Assembly: GCA_017456555.1 (NCBI GenBank)
Contig: JAFTJF010000013.1
Coordinates: 137,890-201,889, forward strand
Length of the DNA stretch: 64,000 bases
From: Clostridia bacterium
Lineage (GTDB): Bacteria; Bacillota; Clostridia; TANB77; CAG-508
Reading direction: 5' to 3'
The notes beneath the pieces are model-generated. The model searched no databases, had not been told where the DNA came from, and saw only the letters and a list, made by a program, of their open reading frames with translations. Shown here piece by piece: positions 33,465 through 41,840 of this stretch (within the stretch, counting starts at the first letter, position 1; each line of letters starts with the position of its first letter). A program made the position numbers and the translations under genes.

Positions 33465-34445
33465 ATGAGTTATGCGATAATTAGAAATTCAAAATATACA
33501 ATGGATAAATTGAATATTATATTTAGGCATAATGAAAGGAAAAATTCAGCTTATTCAAACAAAGAAATAGATAGAAATAAATCATATAAAAACTATTCAA
33601 TAAAAAAGTGTTTTAAACCTTATACAAAAATGTTTAATGAGATGAAAAAACAATATAACTTAAAAGGTCAAATAAAGAAAAATAGCAACATTGTTTGTGA
33701 ATATATAATCACTTCTGACAAAGAGTTCTTTGAAGAAATTGGCGAAGAAGAAACAAAAAGATATTTTGAAACTGCATATAAATTCGTGGCAAATTATAAA
33801 AATTTAGGAGAACAATATATTGTTTCTGCAAAAGTTCATTTAGACGAAACAACCCCACATTTACATTTAGTATTCTTGCCAGTTGTTCACACTTTGGATA
33901 AAAAAAGTGGAAAAATGATTGATAAACTTTCTTGCTCTGAATTTTGGAAAGGCAAAAATAGTTATAAAGTTTTACAAGATAATTTCTATAAGTATATGAC
34001 AAGGGCTGGTTTTGAATTAGAACGTGGAGAAACTGAAAAGAACAAACATATACCAATAGAACAATTAAAACAAGTTACAAATTATGAAATGCAAGAATTT
34101 GAAAAACAATCAATCAAATATGAAAAAGAACTTGAAACAGATAATATCGAAGAATTGAAAAAAGAGTATAAAAGAGTAATAAGAAAATTTAATACTTTAG
34201 CTAATCAATATACAAAAGTTAAAGTAATTAATGAAAATACATTAGAAAGAGTTGAAAGGATTGAAAGAGATTATGCTGAATTAGAAGAAGATTATTATAA
34301 AATTGAAAAAACTAATAATTGGCTAAAATATTGTTTAAATAAAACCTTTGAATGTGTGAGTATATTATTTGATTATCCTATCGAACGTATAAAATCAATC
34401 GTTAATAATTTTATTAAGGAGAGTAAAAACAATGATAGAAACTAA
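33465..34445 (+). CDS. MobV/Pre-family relaxase
   Basis: 326 residues. N-terminal SYAIIRNSKYTMDKLNIIFRH, with the conserved early RN-K segment, and the metal-binding HLDETTPHLHLVFLPVV (about residues 125-141) are diagnostic of plasmid mobilization/recombination enzymes. These nick one strand at oriT and stay attached to the 5' end during transfer. The C-terminal third is a coiled coil (about 200-300). AAAAGGAG precedes the ATG. Overlaps the excisionase-like gene by 14 bases. Confidence 0.92.
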   Translation: MSYAIIRNSKYTMDKLNIIFRHNERKNSAYSNKEIDRNKSYKNYSIKKCFKPYTKMFNEMKKQYNLKGQIKKNSNIVCEYIITSDKEFFEEIGEEETKRYFETAYKFVANYKNLGEQYIVSAKVHLDETTPHLHLVFLPVVHTLDKKSGKMIDKLSCSEFWKGKNSYKVLQDNFYKYMTRAGFELERGETEKNKHIPIEQLKQVTNYEMQEFEKQSIKYEKELETDNIEELKKEYKRVIRKFNTLANQYTKVKVINENTLERVERIERDYAELEEDYYKIEKTNNWLKYCLNKTFECVSILFDYPIERIKSIVNNFIKESKNNDRN

Positions 34446-34731
34446 AATAGATAATATAGAAAATAATATAATTGATACAGAAGAAAAAGATTTAAAAGAA
34501 AAAGCAATAATTGAAGCGATAAAAAAAGTAAAAGACCCTTTTCAAAATTGGACTGTAAAAGAGGTTATGAAAGATTTGCTTTGTGGAGAAGCAACAGCAA
34601 ACGAAATATTTAAAAGAGCCGATTTTCCGTCAGTAAACATTGGTAAAACAAAAACTGTAACTTATGTTGCATATTTAGTTTGGAAATCTACTCGTAAAGA
34701 GGAGAGTGATGAAAATGGAAAAATCGATTAG
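34432..34731 (+). CDS. excisionase-like helix-turn-helix protein
   Basis: 99 residues. The C-terminal half (FQNWTVKEVMKDLLCGEATA followed by RADFPSVNIGKT and a YLVW end) resembles the winged HTH of excisionases and AlpA-like regulators. Sandwiched between relaxase and integrase with overlaps on both sides, it is the natural Xis candidate, which would set the direction of recombination. Confidence 0.7.
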   Translation: MIETKIDNIENNIIDTEEKDLKEKAIIEAIKKVKDPFQNWTVKEVMKDLLCGEATANEIFKRADFPSVNIGKTKTVTYVAYLVWKSTRKEESDENGKID

Positions 34732-35938
34732 TAATAGTCAAGGGTACGTATATTTTAATAAACAAAGAAATAAATGGAATGCTTGTTATCCTGTTTATGA
34801 TTGTGCAAAAGGTAAAGATATTATAAAAACAAAAAGTTTTTCAAATGAAAGTGAAGCAAACGATTTTCTAAAAATGCTTATGTATCAAAGAGAAAATCCA
34901 ATATATATCAAAAATTATGGAATACCATTTTGTGAGATGATGAAAGCCAATGCTAAATTAAAATTAGATACAAACCAAGTAAGTGAAATTACATATTTTA
35001 GAACTTTACAAACGATAGCACAAATTGAAAAATATCCAATAGGAAAAAAGAACATAGACCAAATTACTTCTGATGAATTGCAAGTATTTATAAATCAACA
35101 CAAGCATTTAAGTAATTCTACAATAAATAAATTATATCAACAATTAAATTCTACTTTTATTAATGCAATTAATAAAGGTTATATGATGAAAAATCCAATG
35201 ATAAATGTATTAAAGCCTAAAAGTAATAAATTAGATAAAAAAGTTAGAGCTTTAACAGTTGACGAACAACAACTTTTTACTGAATATTTACTAAACAAAG
35301 AATTATCAAATTGTAGATATAAAAATGTTTATTTAATTCAAATGTTTATGGGACTTCGTATAAGTGAAGCATTGGCTTTAAAATTACACGATATAGATTT
35401 ACAAAATAAAAGAATTCATATAGATAAAACTTTAACAAAAGATGAAACAGGTAGAGTTGTTATGGGAAAAACAACTAAAACTTATGCTGGTACAAGATAT
35501 GTTCCTATTCCTGAATTTCTAATGAATTCTATTATGGAACAAATGCGAAAGTCTGAAATGCAACAAAATAATGATGAAAGATTATTGTTTAAACCAGAAT
35601 ATAGACAATATACAGATAGAGAAAATGTTAATACTGAACTTAAACGACTTTTAAAAAGACATTTTGGAATTGAAGATATTACAACACATAGTTTAAGACA
35701 TACTTTTGGAACACGTTGCATTGAGTCAGGAATGGCGCCTGTTGTTGTTCAAAAATTAATGGGTCATACAGATATAGGAATTACTTTAAATACATATACT
35801 TCCGTTTTTGATAAATTCAAAGAGAAAGAAATTGACAAAGTAAATAAATACTATTTAGAAGAAAATTTACTAAATGCAACTAGATTGCTTCAATTAAATT
35901 CAAATGAAATTGATGAAATGGAAATTGATGAAGATTAA
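34709..35938 (+). CDS. tyrosine integrase
   Basis: 409 residues from ATG 34709 (GGAG 4 bases upstream; ATG 34715 also possible). An N-terminal AP2-like arm-binding domain (GYVYFNKQRNKWNACYPV), a SAM-like core-binding domain (about 65-160) and a catalytic domain with Arg in GLRISEALAL, HSLRHTFGTR, GHTDIGITLNTY: the R-K-HxxR-H-Y set is complete. It inserts the element at the tRNA-Met 3' end 270 bases downstream. Confidence 0.95.
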   Translation: MKMEKSISNSQGYVYFNKQRNKWNACYPVYDCAKGKDIIKTKSFSNESEANDFLKMLMYQRENPIYIKNYGIPFCEMMKANAKLKLDTNQVSEITYFRTLQTIAQIEKYPIGKKNIDQITSDELQVFINQHKHLSNSTINKLYQQLNSTFINAINKGYMMKNPMINVLKPKSNKLDKKVRALTVDEQQLFTEYLLNKELSNCRYKNVYLIQMFMGLRISEALALKLHDIDLQNKRIHIDKTLTKDETGRVVMGKTTKTYAGTRYVPIPEFLMNSIMEQMRKSEMQQNNDERLLFKPEYRQYTDRENVNTELKRLLKRHFGIEDITTHSLRHTFGTRCIESGMAPVVVQKLMGHTDIGITLNTYTSVFDKFKEKEIDKVNKYYLEENLLNATRLLQLNSNEIDEMEIDED

Positions 35939-36207
35939 ATTTCATTGATTTATATAGTGTCAGAAATGGCACTATATTTTTTATTATAATTTACCCAAAC
36001 AAAAATTACGTGTTTGTGTAAAAACACCCAAACAAAATTGAGTTTTACATAATTTGTTTGGGTGAATGTTTGAAAATGTTTAGAAAAGTTATGAAAAGTT
36101 AAAAAGTGCTAAAAAATGTTTTTAATATAAAGTATTACAGTTTCAACGTTTCACAGCTTTTTATAATTTTTAAGACAATAAAAAAATCCCTCAAAAAAGG
36201 GATTTTT
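35939..36207. other. right end of element: arm repeats and tRNA terminator
   Basis: Direct repeats ACCCAAACAAAA near 35995 and 36026, inverted repeat CACCCAAACAAA (36025-36036) / TTTGTTTGGGTG (36053-36064), and TGTTTGTGTAAA at 36011-36022 are likely integrase and Xis sites. 36181-36207 holds a minus-strand terminator hairpin for the tRNA gene. Confidence 0.65.
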
Positions 36208-36284
36208 TGGTAGCGACGGTGAGATTCGAACTTACGACCTGCCGGGTATGAACCGGATGCTCTAGCCAACTGAGCTACGTCGCC
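36208..36284 (-). tRNA. tRNA-Met (CAT), elongator type; integration target
   Basis: The 77-base minus-strand gene folds into a full cloverleaf with encoded CCA (36210-36208). Acceptor stem GGCGACG/CGTCGCT, D arm GCTC...GAGC, anticodon loop TTCATAC (CAT), T arm starting GTAAGTTCGAATCTCAC. The G1-U72 pair and the GGTTCATACCC loop match elongator tRNA-Met of Bacillus. Its 3' end is repeated at 25494 and 22778 as att sites. Confidence 0.93.
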
Positions 36285-36424
36285 ATTAATTGACAGAGAT
36301 TATTATAATAGTATTATTCCAATTTGTCAAGCAAAAATGCAAAAAAAGTTGATAAATAAATTTTATAAATATATTGAAATAATTTTTTTATATATGTTAA
36401 AATTTTTGTATAGGAGGAATTTCT

Positions 36425-37345
36425 ATGAATACTAATGATGATTTTGAAAATAAAAGATTGATGGAAGAAATTGAAAAATTAGACAATGACCCAGCTATTC
36501 AAACCGACGAGGGAGCAATAAAAACTAAAAACCCTGTAGTAGAAAACTTAATATTTTTTGGAATTATAATAGCTGTTGTGTTTGGAGTTGTTTATTTATA
36601 CAATACTAAAGATAATTCAGGTAGACTTGAAAAGGTTGACGTTTCTGAATATGATGATAATGGTAAAGAGATAATTTATGATGATAAAGAAACATATCAA
36701 ATAGATGAAGATTATAATATCGATTATGATGATTATGATACAGATTATGATAAGGCTGAAAAAACTTTTGCAGAGCAAAAGCAAAATATTGAAGTTTCTA
36801 AAAATATAATAAATATAAATAAAGAACTTATTTTATGTATAAAAAACAACAATAAAACTTCAATTCCAAATGTTTATGTTTATGCTGTTTTTTATGATGG
36901 TGAAAATAATATTGTAGGGGTAGAGAGTACTACAATAGAAGTTCTAATAGGAGAAGCTGAGAGATATATTACATTTTTAAAAACACCTAAAACTTATGAA
37001 AGAGCTGAAACTTTTATAACTAAGGAATATTTTGGAGATTCTGTTGGTACAATTTTAAATGATAAAATTAATTATAAAGTAAATGAAGATGAAAAAGGAA
37101 ATCTTGAAGAAATAGAGATAAAAAATAATTCAGATCAAGAAATTGATGTAATAGAAGTTTCTGTGATATATTATGGGGCAGATGACAATATTTTAGAAGT
37201 TAATAATAATTATTGTTTTGATGTAAAAAAGAATAGAACAGATAAAATTAATATATATGGCATTTGGGATGATGCTACTGGAGAATATGTAGATTATGAT
37301 CATTATGAAGTAAAAATAAACCATGCCATTGCTTATGAAGAGTAA
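36425..37345 (+). CDS. membrane-anchored protein with two FxLYD-like domains
   Basis: 306 residues: acidic cytoplasmic N terminus, one transmembrane helix (about 41-61), an acidic Asp/Tyr-rich linker, then two beta-sandwich units (about 120-205 and 210-300) with the NxxxTSIPNVYVYAVFYDG-like pattern of FxLYD/DUF-type extracellular domains. GGAGG precedes the ATG. Monocistronic. Function unknown. Confidence 0.65.
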   Translation: MNTNDDFENKRLMEEIEKLDNDPAIQTDEGAIKTKNPVVENLIFFGIIIAVVFGVVYLYNTKDNSGRLEKVDVSEYDDNGKEIIYDDKETYQIDEDYNIDYDDYDTDYDKAEKTFAEQKQNIEVSKNIININKELILCIKNNNKTSIPNVYVYAVFYDGENNIVGVESTTIEVLIGEAERYITFLKTPKTYERAETFITKEYFGDSVGTILNDKINYKVNEDEKGNLEEIEIKNNSDQEIDVIEVSVIYYGADDNILEVNNNYCFDVKKNRTDKINIYGIWDDATGEYVDYDHYEVKINHAIAYEE

Positions 37346-37350
37346 AAATA

Positions 37351-37381
37351 AAAAACTGTTAACTAAATGTTAACAGTTTTT
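37351..37381. terminator. bidirectional intrinsic terminator
   Basis: A perfect 13-bp stem AAAAACTGTTAAC (37351-37363) / GTTAACAGTTTTT (37369-37381) between convergent genes. Confidence 0.9.
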
Positions 37382-37384
37382 ATT

Positions 37385-37588
37385 TTATTCTTCATCATTT
37401 TTCATTTTCTTTTTAGCTAAAGGTATAATGAATTTTTTTCTTTTGGTAACTGAGTCTTTTGGACGCAAAGTATTCATGCAGTCATTAACTTCTGAAATAT
37501 TTAAAACAGAATCATCACCAATAACTACTTCTATATTATCATTATTATCTTCATTTTTTTCTTCTTTTTTATTTGGATTTTTGTTCAT
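37385..37588 (-). CDS. small charged hypothetical protein
   Basis: 67 residues from the ATG at 37588, which follows GAGGTG; a longer frame upstream has no ribosome site. Lys/Asn/Glu-rich start, then EVVIGDDSVLNISEVNDCMN and a basic end. Soluble. Family not recognised. Confidence 0.6.
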   Translation of the reverse strand: MNKNPNKKEEKNEDNNDNIEVVIGDDSVLNISEVNDCMNTLRPKDSVTKRKKFIIPLAKKKMKNDEE

Positions 37589-37915
37589 TTTTATCACCTC
37601 ATAACAAATTACATTAACATTATAGCATAAAAATATTGTTATGTCAACAAAACCTAGTGGTGTCAACGGTTTGACAAAATATTTTATACATACTTATTAT
37701 AATAAATAATTCCTAAAAAATAAACAAAAACAGTAAAAATTAATAAAAAATTTATTATAGGAATATAAAAGAGAAAAAAGATTTTAAAAATGAAGTAAAA
37801 TTATGAAAAAAATATTCTATATAAATAGCTTAAAATAGAAGAAAATGAGGATTTTTAGATTGACAATAATTGGTTTTCATGTAATAATATAAGAATACTG
37901 GAAAAGGAGGAAATT

Positions 37916-38521
37916 ATGGAACTTAGCAAAGAACAATCAATAATTGAAGCAATGCTTTTTGCTGCTGGACGTGAAGTAAAAGTTAAAGAACTAATGAATG
38001 TTCTAGAACTTGGAGCAGAAGATATTGATAAAATTATTTTAAACATGAAAACTGAATATGAAGCTAGAAATAGTGGAATGGAAATAATCAAAGTAGATGA
38101 TAGTTACCAACTATGTACAAGAAAAGATTATTATGAATATATTTATCCATTATTTGATAACAGGGCTAAACCAAATATTTCTAATGCTGCACTAGAAACA
38201 CTTTCTATTATTGCTTATAATCCAAATGTTACAAGAGCGGAAATAGAAGCAATTCGTGGTGTTAATGCAGATGGTACAGTATATAAACTATTAGAATTTG
38301 ATTTGATTGAAGAATCTGGAAAACTTGATGCTCCTGGAAGACCAACAATGTATAAAGTAACAAGTAAGTTTATGAAAATGTTTGGTATTTCTAGTTTAGA
38401 TGAATTACCAGAACTTCCAAGATACAAGTTAGATGAAAATGAGCAAATTGTAATAGATGATGTAATGGAGGCTCCAATGCCCGAAAGGGAAGACGAAGAT
38501 ATTGAAAACAAAGAAGAATAA
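37916..38521 (+). CDS. scpB: segregation and condensation protein B
   Basis: 201 residues with two winged-helix domains; QSIIEAMLFAAGREVKVKEL opens the first, and LETLSIIAYNPNVTRAEIEA with GRPTMYKVT marks the second. ScpB binds ScpA (kleisin) and the SMC head. AAAGGAGG precedes the ATG. Usual partner scpA is not adjacent. smc lies 3.3 kb downstream at 41841. proS follows 20 bases later. Confidence 0.93.
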   Translation: MELSKEQSIIEAMLFAAGREVKVKELMNVLELGAEDIDKIILNMKTEYEARNSGMEIIKVDDSYQLCTRKDYYEYIYPLFDNRAKPNISNAALETLSIIAYNPNVTRAEIEAIRGVNADGTVYKLLEFDLIEESGKLDAPGRPTMYKVTSKFMKMFGISSLDELPELPRYKLDENEQIVIDDVMEAPMPEREDEDIENKEE

Positions 38522-38541
38522 AAAATTGGAGGTAAAATTAT

Positions 38542-39978
38542 ATGGGAAAAGAAGAATTTGTAAAAGAAATAACTAATATAGAAGATGATTTCGCACAATG
38601 GTATACAGACGTAGTAAGAAAAGCAGAACTTGCTGATTATGCAGATACAAAAGGATGCATAGCTATAAGACCTTATGGATATGCAATTTGGGAGAACATT
38701 CAAAATTATGCAGATAAATTATTTAAAGAAGTTGGTGTAACAAACCTTTATATGCCAGTTCTAATTCCAGAAAGTATGCTTCAAAAAGAAAAAGATCATG
38801 TTGAAGGATTTGCTCCAGAAGTTGCTTGGGTAACTATGGGAGGAGGAGAAGAACTTGAAGAAAGACTTTGTATAAGACCTACTTCAGAAACAATGATGTC
38901 AACAATGTATTCTAAATGGGTTAGATCTTGGAGAGATTTACCAATTTTAGGAAATCAATGGTGTAATGTTTTAAGATGGGAAAAAGAAACAAGACCTTTC
39001 TTACGTTCTAGAGAATTCTTATGGCAAGAAGGACATACAATTCATGAAACAGCTCAAGAAGCTGAAGAAAGAACATTAATGATGCTAGACATATATGCAG
39101 ATGTTATAGAAAATCTTTTAGCAATTCCAGTTTTAAAAGGAAGAAAAACTAAAAAAGAACAATTTGCAGGTGCAGATGCAACATACACAGTAGAAACAAT
39201 GATGCATGATGGTAGAGCTCTTCAAGCTGGAACATCTCACTATTTCGGACAAAATTTCACAAAACCATTTGAAATTAAATTCCAAAATAGAGAAGGAAAA
39301 GAAGAATATGCATACCAAACTTCTTGGGGAATTAGCACAAGATTAATTGGTGCTGTAATTATGGCTCATGGTGATAACAGAGGATTAAAATTACCACCAA
39401 GAGTTGCTCCAATCCAAGCTGTAATAGTTCCAATTGCACAACATAAAGATGGTGTACTAGAAAAAGTTACAGAAATCTATAATGGATTAAATAAAAAATT
39501 CAGAATGAAATTGGATGATAGAGATAATTATTCAACAGGTTTCAAATTCAATGATTGGGAAATGAGAGGAGTACCAGTTAGAATTGAAATTGGACCAAGA
39601 GATTTGGAAAACAATCAAGCTGTTTTAGTTAGAAGAGACAATGGAGAAAAAGAAGTTGCTGAACTATCAAAACTAGATGAAAGATTAGAGTCTTTACTAG
39701 AAGAAATTCAAAACAGTATGTTCGAAGTTTGCAAAGCAAGAAGAGTAGAAAAAACTAAAGTAGCAACTACACTAGATGAAATGATAAATTTAATGAATGA
39801 AGATCAATGTTTCTTAAAAACAATGTGGTGTGAAGATGTTGAATGTGAAAACAAAATTAAAGAACTTACAGGTGCACATTCAAGATGTATGCCATTTGAG
39901 CAAGAACATTTATCTGATACTTGCCCAGTTTGTGGAAGAAAAGCTACAAAAATGGTTGTATGGGGAAGACAATATTAA
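38542..39978 (+). CDS. proS: prolyl-tRNA synthetase, type 3 (archaeal/eukaryotic-like)
   Basis: 478 residues, class IIa. Motif 2 lies at [20 protein letters not shown] and motif 3 around [18 protein letters not shown]. There is no bacterial editing insertion; the C-terminal zinc-binding domain ([12 protein letters not shown] ... CPVCGRKA, ending in WGRQY) is that of type-3 enzymes. Charges tRNA-Pro. GGAGG precedes the ATG, following scpB closely. Confidence 0.95.
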   Translation: MGKEEFVKEITNIEDDFAQWYTDVVRKAELADYADTKGCIAIRPYGYAIWENIQNYADKLFKEVGVTNLYMPVLIPESMLQKEKDHVEGFAPEVAWVTMGGGEELEERLCIRPTSETMMSTMYSKWVRSWRDLPILGNQWCNVLRWEKETRPFLRSREFLWQEGHTIHETAQEAEERTLMMLDIYADVIENLLAIPVLKGRKTKKEQFAGADATYTVETMMHDGRALQAGTSHYFGQNFTKPFEIKFQNREGKEEYAYQTSWGISTRLIGAVIMAHGDNRGLKLPPRVAPIQAVIVPIAQHKDGVLEKVTEIYNGLNKKFRMKLDDRDNYSTGFKFNDWEMRGVPVRIEIGPRDLENNQAVLVRRDNGEKEVAELSKLDERLESLLEEIQNSMFEVCKARRVEKTKVATTLDEMINLMNEDQCFLKTMWCEDVECENKIKELTGAHSRCMPFEQEHLSDTCPVCGRKATKMVVWGRQY

Positions 39979-40007
39979 TTTATAAATGATATACTAAGGA
40001 GCATTTT

Positions 40008-40409
40008 ATGGACTTAAATGCATATAAAATAGCATTTTCAGAGGTTCTTGTTATAATAAACAATATGCACCCTGAAAATAAGAAAAGAATACCAAAAAAA
40101 TTTATGGATTTTTTAGAAGAAAGTAGATATAAAGACTACAATCCAAGTCAAGAAGACATAAATTTAGAAAATGAGAAAAATTTGAAAAAAGAAACAAGGG
40201 TTATCCTTGCTATAATTTATAAAAAATATTTTTCAAATGTGGATTTAGATCCATATAAAAAAGAAGAAGATAAAATGAATGACATTTTTTCTGGTAAAGA
40301 AAATGTTAGTATATCAAATGTAAATAAATATAGTAAATTTTTGTATGAAGTAACAAATAAATTAAAAAGATTAATTTCTAGAGTTTTTGGAGTTAGTCAA
40401 GGAGAGTAA
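40008..40409 (+). CDS. hypothetical protein downstream of proS
   Basis: 133 residues, soluble and helical; starts MDLNAYKIAFSEVLVIINNM behind AAGGAG. A middle segment VILAIIYKKYF is followed by a charged tail. It forms a small unit with the 56-residue gene two bases on. Family not recognised by name. Confidence 0.6.
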   Translation: MDLNAYKIAFSEVLVIINNMHPENKKRIPKKFMDFLEESRYKDYNPSQEDINLENEKNLKKETRVILAIIYKKYFSNVDLDPYKKEEDKMNDIFSGKENVSISNVNKYSKFLYEVTNKLKRLISRVFGVSQGE

Positions 40410-40411
40410 GT

Positions 40412-40582
40412 ATGGATATAGAAAATAAAGAATTAAAAGAAATTAGGCAATTAAAAGCAATATATGATTCAGTACCTCAACAAGAAATATTAGAGGGAGA
40501 ACAAGCAATAGTAATTCATGCAGAAAGAAATGTAGAAAGACAAAATAATATTACTAGAGATGACGATGCTCCAACATTATAA
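40412..40582 (+). CDS. 56-residue hypothetical protein
   Basis: ATG 40412 lies behind GGAG with good spacing and only 2 bases after the previous stop; TAA ends at 40582, followed at once by a terminator. Acidic, helical start (MDIENKELKEIRQLKAIYDS), no membrane segment. Position and ribosome site support a real gene, function unknown. Confidence 0.55.
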   Translation: MDIENKELKEIRQLKAIYDSVPQQEILEGEQAIVIHAERNVERQNNITRDDDAPTL

Positions 40583-40596
40583 AATATAAAAATAAA

Positions 40597-40626
40597 AACT
40601 TCCGAGATTTTCGGAAGTTCTTTTTG
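40597..40626 (+). terminator. intrinsic terminator
   Basis: AACTTCCGA (40597-40605) / TCGGAAGTT (40611-40619) plus T-rich tail. Confidence 0.85.
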
Positions 40627-40702
40627 TCTATACATATATAATAATTTGTTATCAATAAAACTGATTTAATTTATATTAATCTATAATTATTTAGATAAAT
40701 TA

Positions 40703-41644
40703 CTAGATTGATAATCTTTTTATTTGACTTACCTCGTGATTTAATTTTGTTATATGTTCTTTTCTTGCTTTATAAGTGTTTTCTAATTCTCTTAACATAT
40801 CTGGTATTTTTTCAGGGTCTTCATGAGGTTTTAAATAACATTTAATTTCAGCTTTATAATATTCACGTTTTGATTCTGTAAGAGCTCCTACCATTTTGTA
40901 ATAATATCTTTGAGCTTCATTAACTCTTTTTATTTCTGTTTTTAAGAAATCTACATAGTCACATCTTGAAACAATTTCATATTCTGTGTCATCAATAACA
41001 ACTTTAAATAAAGCTTTTAAAACTTTTTTATCTATTTTTCCAACTCCTGGAACTAAAAATCTTTTTGATGCATCTTTAAAGTCTTTAGGAAGAGTTGGTC
41101 TTGCATTATTTATTAAAATATTTAAAGCATCAACAACACCAACGTGAGATTTATATTGACGTTTTGCTGTAATAGCTTCAAACTCGTCTGCTACACGAAT
41201 TATTTGTGCTTCATAAGGAATTTGATTTCCTAGAACTCCATGAGGATAACCGCTTCCATCTAAGGCTTCATGATGATATAAAGCTCCAGCAGCATATGGA
41301 CGTAATTTTAAATCATTCATACAAATTTTATATCCAATAGATGTATGAGTTTTCATTATTTCATATTCTTCATCAGTTAATTTTGAAGGTTTTTGTAATA
41401 CTGAAGGTGGAATAAATAATTTTCCAATATCATGTAAGTAAGCACAAGTTGTTGTATATAGGGTAAATCCTTTATCCATATGTAATAATTCGCAAAGTCT
41501 ACAAGTAATATTAGCAACATTTTCTGTATGCTTTCTTGTATAAGCGTCTAATCCATCTAACATTTTTATTTGATAGCGAATAGCTTCGTCTAAATTATAA
41601 GATTTAATAGTGGTACTATTATAAAAATCAAATTCTTCCTTCAT
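40703..41644 (-). CDS. HD-GYP domain phosphohydrolase
   Basis: 313 residues. HD motif in AYLHDIGKLFIPPSVL, followed by HHEALDGSGYPHG (the GYP signature) and later RVADEFEAITAKRQY. HD-GYP proteins hydrolyse cyclic di-GMP. No receiver or sensor domain is attached; the last 110 residues are helical and may be a dimer or partner region. GAGG precedes the ATG on the minus strand. It is divergent from smc. Catalytic activity is likely but not certain. Confidence 0.85.
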   Translation of the reverse strand: MKEEFDFYNSTTIKSYNLDEAIRYQIKMLDGLDAYTRKHTENVANITCRLCELLHMDKGFTLYTTTCAYLHDIGKLFIPPSVLQKPSKLTDEEYEIMKTHTSIGYKICMNDLKLRPYAAGALYHHEALDGSGYPHGVLGNQIPYEAQIIRVADEFEAITAKRQYKSHVGVVDALNILINNARPTLPKDFKDASKRFLVPGVGKIDKKVLKALFKVVIDDTEYEIVSRCDYVDFLKTEIKRVNEAQRYYYKMVGALTESKREYYKAEIKCYLKPHEDPEKIPDMLRELENTYKARKEHITKLNHEVSQIKRLSI

Positions 41645-41840
41645 TAAAAATCTCCTCGTTTGTATACTATAAATATTTTATATCTTAATAAAAAAATGGT
41701 CAAGTACTATTTTATGGGGAAAAAGATAATAATTTCTAGAGGAAGAAAAAATAAAATAAAATCAAATATAAACCTTGAAAAAACAATAAAAATATAATAT
41801 GATTACTCTTGATTTAATAGGAAAATATGAGGAAATAATT

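Larger units (their letters stand above)
25494..36219. mobile_element. integrative and mobilizable element at tRNA-Met
   Basis: Flanked by direct repeats of the tRNA-Met 3' end (25494-25504 and 36208-36219). The tyrosine integrase lies at the tRNA-proximal end with an excisionase-like gene before it. A MobV relaxase with oriT-like sequence makes it mobilizable; no type IV secretion genes are present, so it needs a helper. The cargo is an HNH nuclease, a repeat protein and membrane protein genes. The motif TGTTTGTGTAAA occurs near both ends (complement at 25623-25634; 36011-36022), as expected of integrase arm sites. Confidence 0.85.
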
